Below are positions 6,348-7,116 of a stretch of 7,116 nt of DNA, piece by piece. Every line of letters starts with the position of its first letter. Positions within the stretch are counted from its first letter, which is position 1. Both the position numbers and the translations under genes were made by a program. This DNA comes from Acidimicrobiales bacterium (GTDB lineage: Bacteria > Actinomycetota > Acidimicrobiia > Acidimicrobiales > RAAP-2), in contig JADGOF010000110.1 in assembly GCA_017883105.1 (NCBI GenBank), positions 1 through 7,116 on the forward strand, given 5' to 3'. The notes under the pieces are model-generated. The model worked only from the letters and a program-made list of their open reading frames with translations. It was not told the origin of the DNA and did no database searches.

Positions 6348-6361
6348 TGGGAGGACTCCCA
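6348..6361 (-). terminator. Short inverted repeat after the transposase
   Basis: TGGGAGGACTCCCA is an imperfect palindrome (TGGGA/TCCCA with a 4-base loop) 23 bases past the transposase stop. It may terminate transposase transcription. The stem is short and has no T-run. Confidence 0.25.
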
Positions 6362-6383
6362 CCGTTCCCGTGACACCCTCTGG

Positions 6384-7116
6384 CTACGCGGCCACCGGGT
6401 GGTACTCGTGGATGAGACCGCCGAGCACGTCGTGACGATGGATGTCGAGCAATGGGGGATCGGCCGCTGTTCTGTCGTCGGGCACGGGTACCTGAAGGTG
6501 GATACCACGATGCGGGCGCTGCCGGTTGTAGTGATTGACATATTCACGAAGTACCCGTTCGAGATGACGCTGGCCCAGGATGAGCATCCGGTCGAGGCAT
6601 TCGGTCCGCACCGTCCTGACCCAACGCTCCGCAAAGGCATTGGCCCGAGGAGATCGGATCGGTGTCTTGATCACCCGGATGCCCTCGGACCGAAGGACCT
6701 CGTCGAAGCTGGCCGTGAACTTGGTGTCTCGATCCCGAATGAGGAACTTGATGGATCGACCACTGTCCAAGAGATCACCGACCAGGTTACGGGCAACCTG
6801 GGTGACAAACGCACCGGTCGGATGGTCGGTGACGCCCAAGATGTGCACCTCCCGAGTCGACAATTCGATCACAAACAGAACGTAGAGCTGCTTCAGCGCC
6901 ACGGTGTCCACGGTGAAGAAGTCGGTGGCCAGCACGCTGTGGGCCTGGGAGGACAAGAACTCTGACCAGGTGGGTCCACCCCGTGGAGCAGGACCCAGGC
7001 CCTGTCGGCGTAGGACCCTCCGGACCGAGGTGGCCGAGATGCGGATCCCGAGCTTTCGCAGCTCCCCTTGGATGCGCACACACCCCCAGCGTCGATTCTC
7101 CCGACCGAGACGAACG
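6384..7116 (-). CDS. DDE transposase with integrase core, IS3/IS481-like (5' end outside window)
   Basis: This enzyme cuts and joins the ends of its own insertion sequence. The frame runs from the window edge (about 7115) to TAG 6384-6386, giving about 243 residues. It opens with RLGRENRRWGCVRIQGEL (ending near 7059), the helix-turn-helix part typical of IS3 OrfB-like proteins (usually ENPRWGYRRI), followed by SVRRVLRRQGL. The rve integrase core has the catalytic triad: Asp in ATDFF (6921-6923), Asp in RDRDTKF (6732-6734) and Glu in AFAERWVRT (6627-6629), with 34 residues between the last two, close to D-D-35-E. The tail reads HYNRQRPHRG and ends in LIHEYHPVAA. The GTG at 7077-7079 is internal, because homology continues upstream to the window edge. 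The visible part is intact and has all catalytic residues. I am unsure between the IS3 and IS481 groups; a first small ORF, if any, would be right of the window. Confidence 0.93.
   Translation of the reverse strand, partial: VRLGRENRRWGCVRIQGELRKLGIRISATSVRRVLRRQGLGPAPRGGPTWSEFLSSQAHSVLATDFFTVDTVALKQLYVLFVIELSTREVHILGVTDHPTGAFVTQVARNLVGDLLDSGRSIKFLIRDRDTKFTASFDEVLRSEGIRVIKTPIRSPRANAFAERWVRTVRTECLDRMLILGQRHLERVLREYVNHYNRQRPHRGIHLQVPVPDDRTAADPPLLDIHRHDVLGGLIHEYHPVAA

Larger units (their letters stand above)
6271..7116 (-). mobile_element. Insertion sequence, left part (right part outside window)
   Basis: The transposase gene and its flank form one end of an insertion sequence. The left boundary is a guess: TGTCCTCTGACATG starting at 6271 resembles TGT-starting termini of IS481-like elements and lies 113 bases beyond the transposase stop. 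The other end is outside the window, so neither the inverted repeat nor a target duplication can be tested. Confidence 0.4.

Noticed and set aside
5940..6965. 341-residue plus-strand frame
   Set aside because: It mostly mirrors the transposase on the other strand, which has a clear family match; the rest matches nothing known.

Overview
The window is high-GC DNA, most likely from an actinobacterium and plausibly of the class Acidimicrobiia. The main reasons are the tandem GYWLVASDGGIFSFG-type repeats of the first gene, which I associate with secreted proteins of that group, and a ZTP riboswitch placed directly before glyA. The last gene is also a transposase of a type common in actinobacteria. 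The assignment rests on recognised families, not on a search.

Layout from left to right. Positions 1-1832 (+) hold the 3' part of a large repeat protein. Its N-terminal half is seven cysteine-paired WNG repeats and its C-terminal half is six 42-residue GYWLVASDGG repeats; the true start lies left of the window. Positions 1833-2147 are non-coding. Positions 2200-3624 (-) encode a long-form serine hydroxymethyltransferase (glyA), with a strong hairpin just past its stop and a well-formed ZTP (pfl) riboswitch at about 3652-3740 in its leader. After a divergent intergenic stretch comes an uncharacterised 235-residue protein (4106-4813, +) in DNA of visibly lower GC. About 600 bases without a convincing gene follow, then a small dodecin-family gene (5423-5656, +) with an excellent ribosome binding site. 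About 600 further bases show no convincing gene. The right edge carries the 3' end of an insertion sequence with a DDE transposase on the minus strand (6384 to beyond 7116).

The genes do not form one operon. The best functional unit is riboswitch plus glyA: the riboswitch senses ZTP/ZMP, which accumulates when 10-formyl-tetrahydrofolate is short, and glyA feeds one-carbon units into the folate pool. The rest looks like a patchwork: a surface or secreted repeat protein, an orphan hypothetical gene, a flavin- or calcium-type dodecin, and an insertion sequence, separated by long gene-poor spacers that suggest past rearrangement. I found no defence system, CRISPR array or other clearly new multi-gene system.
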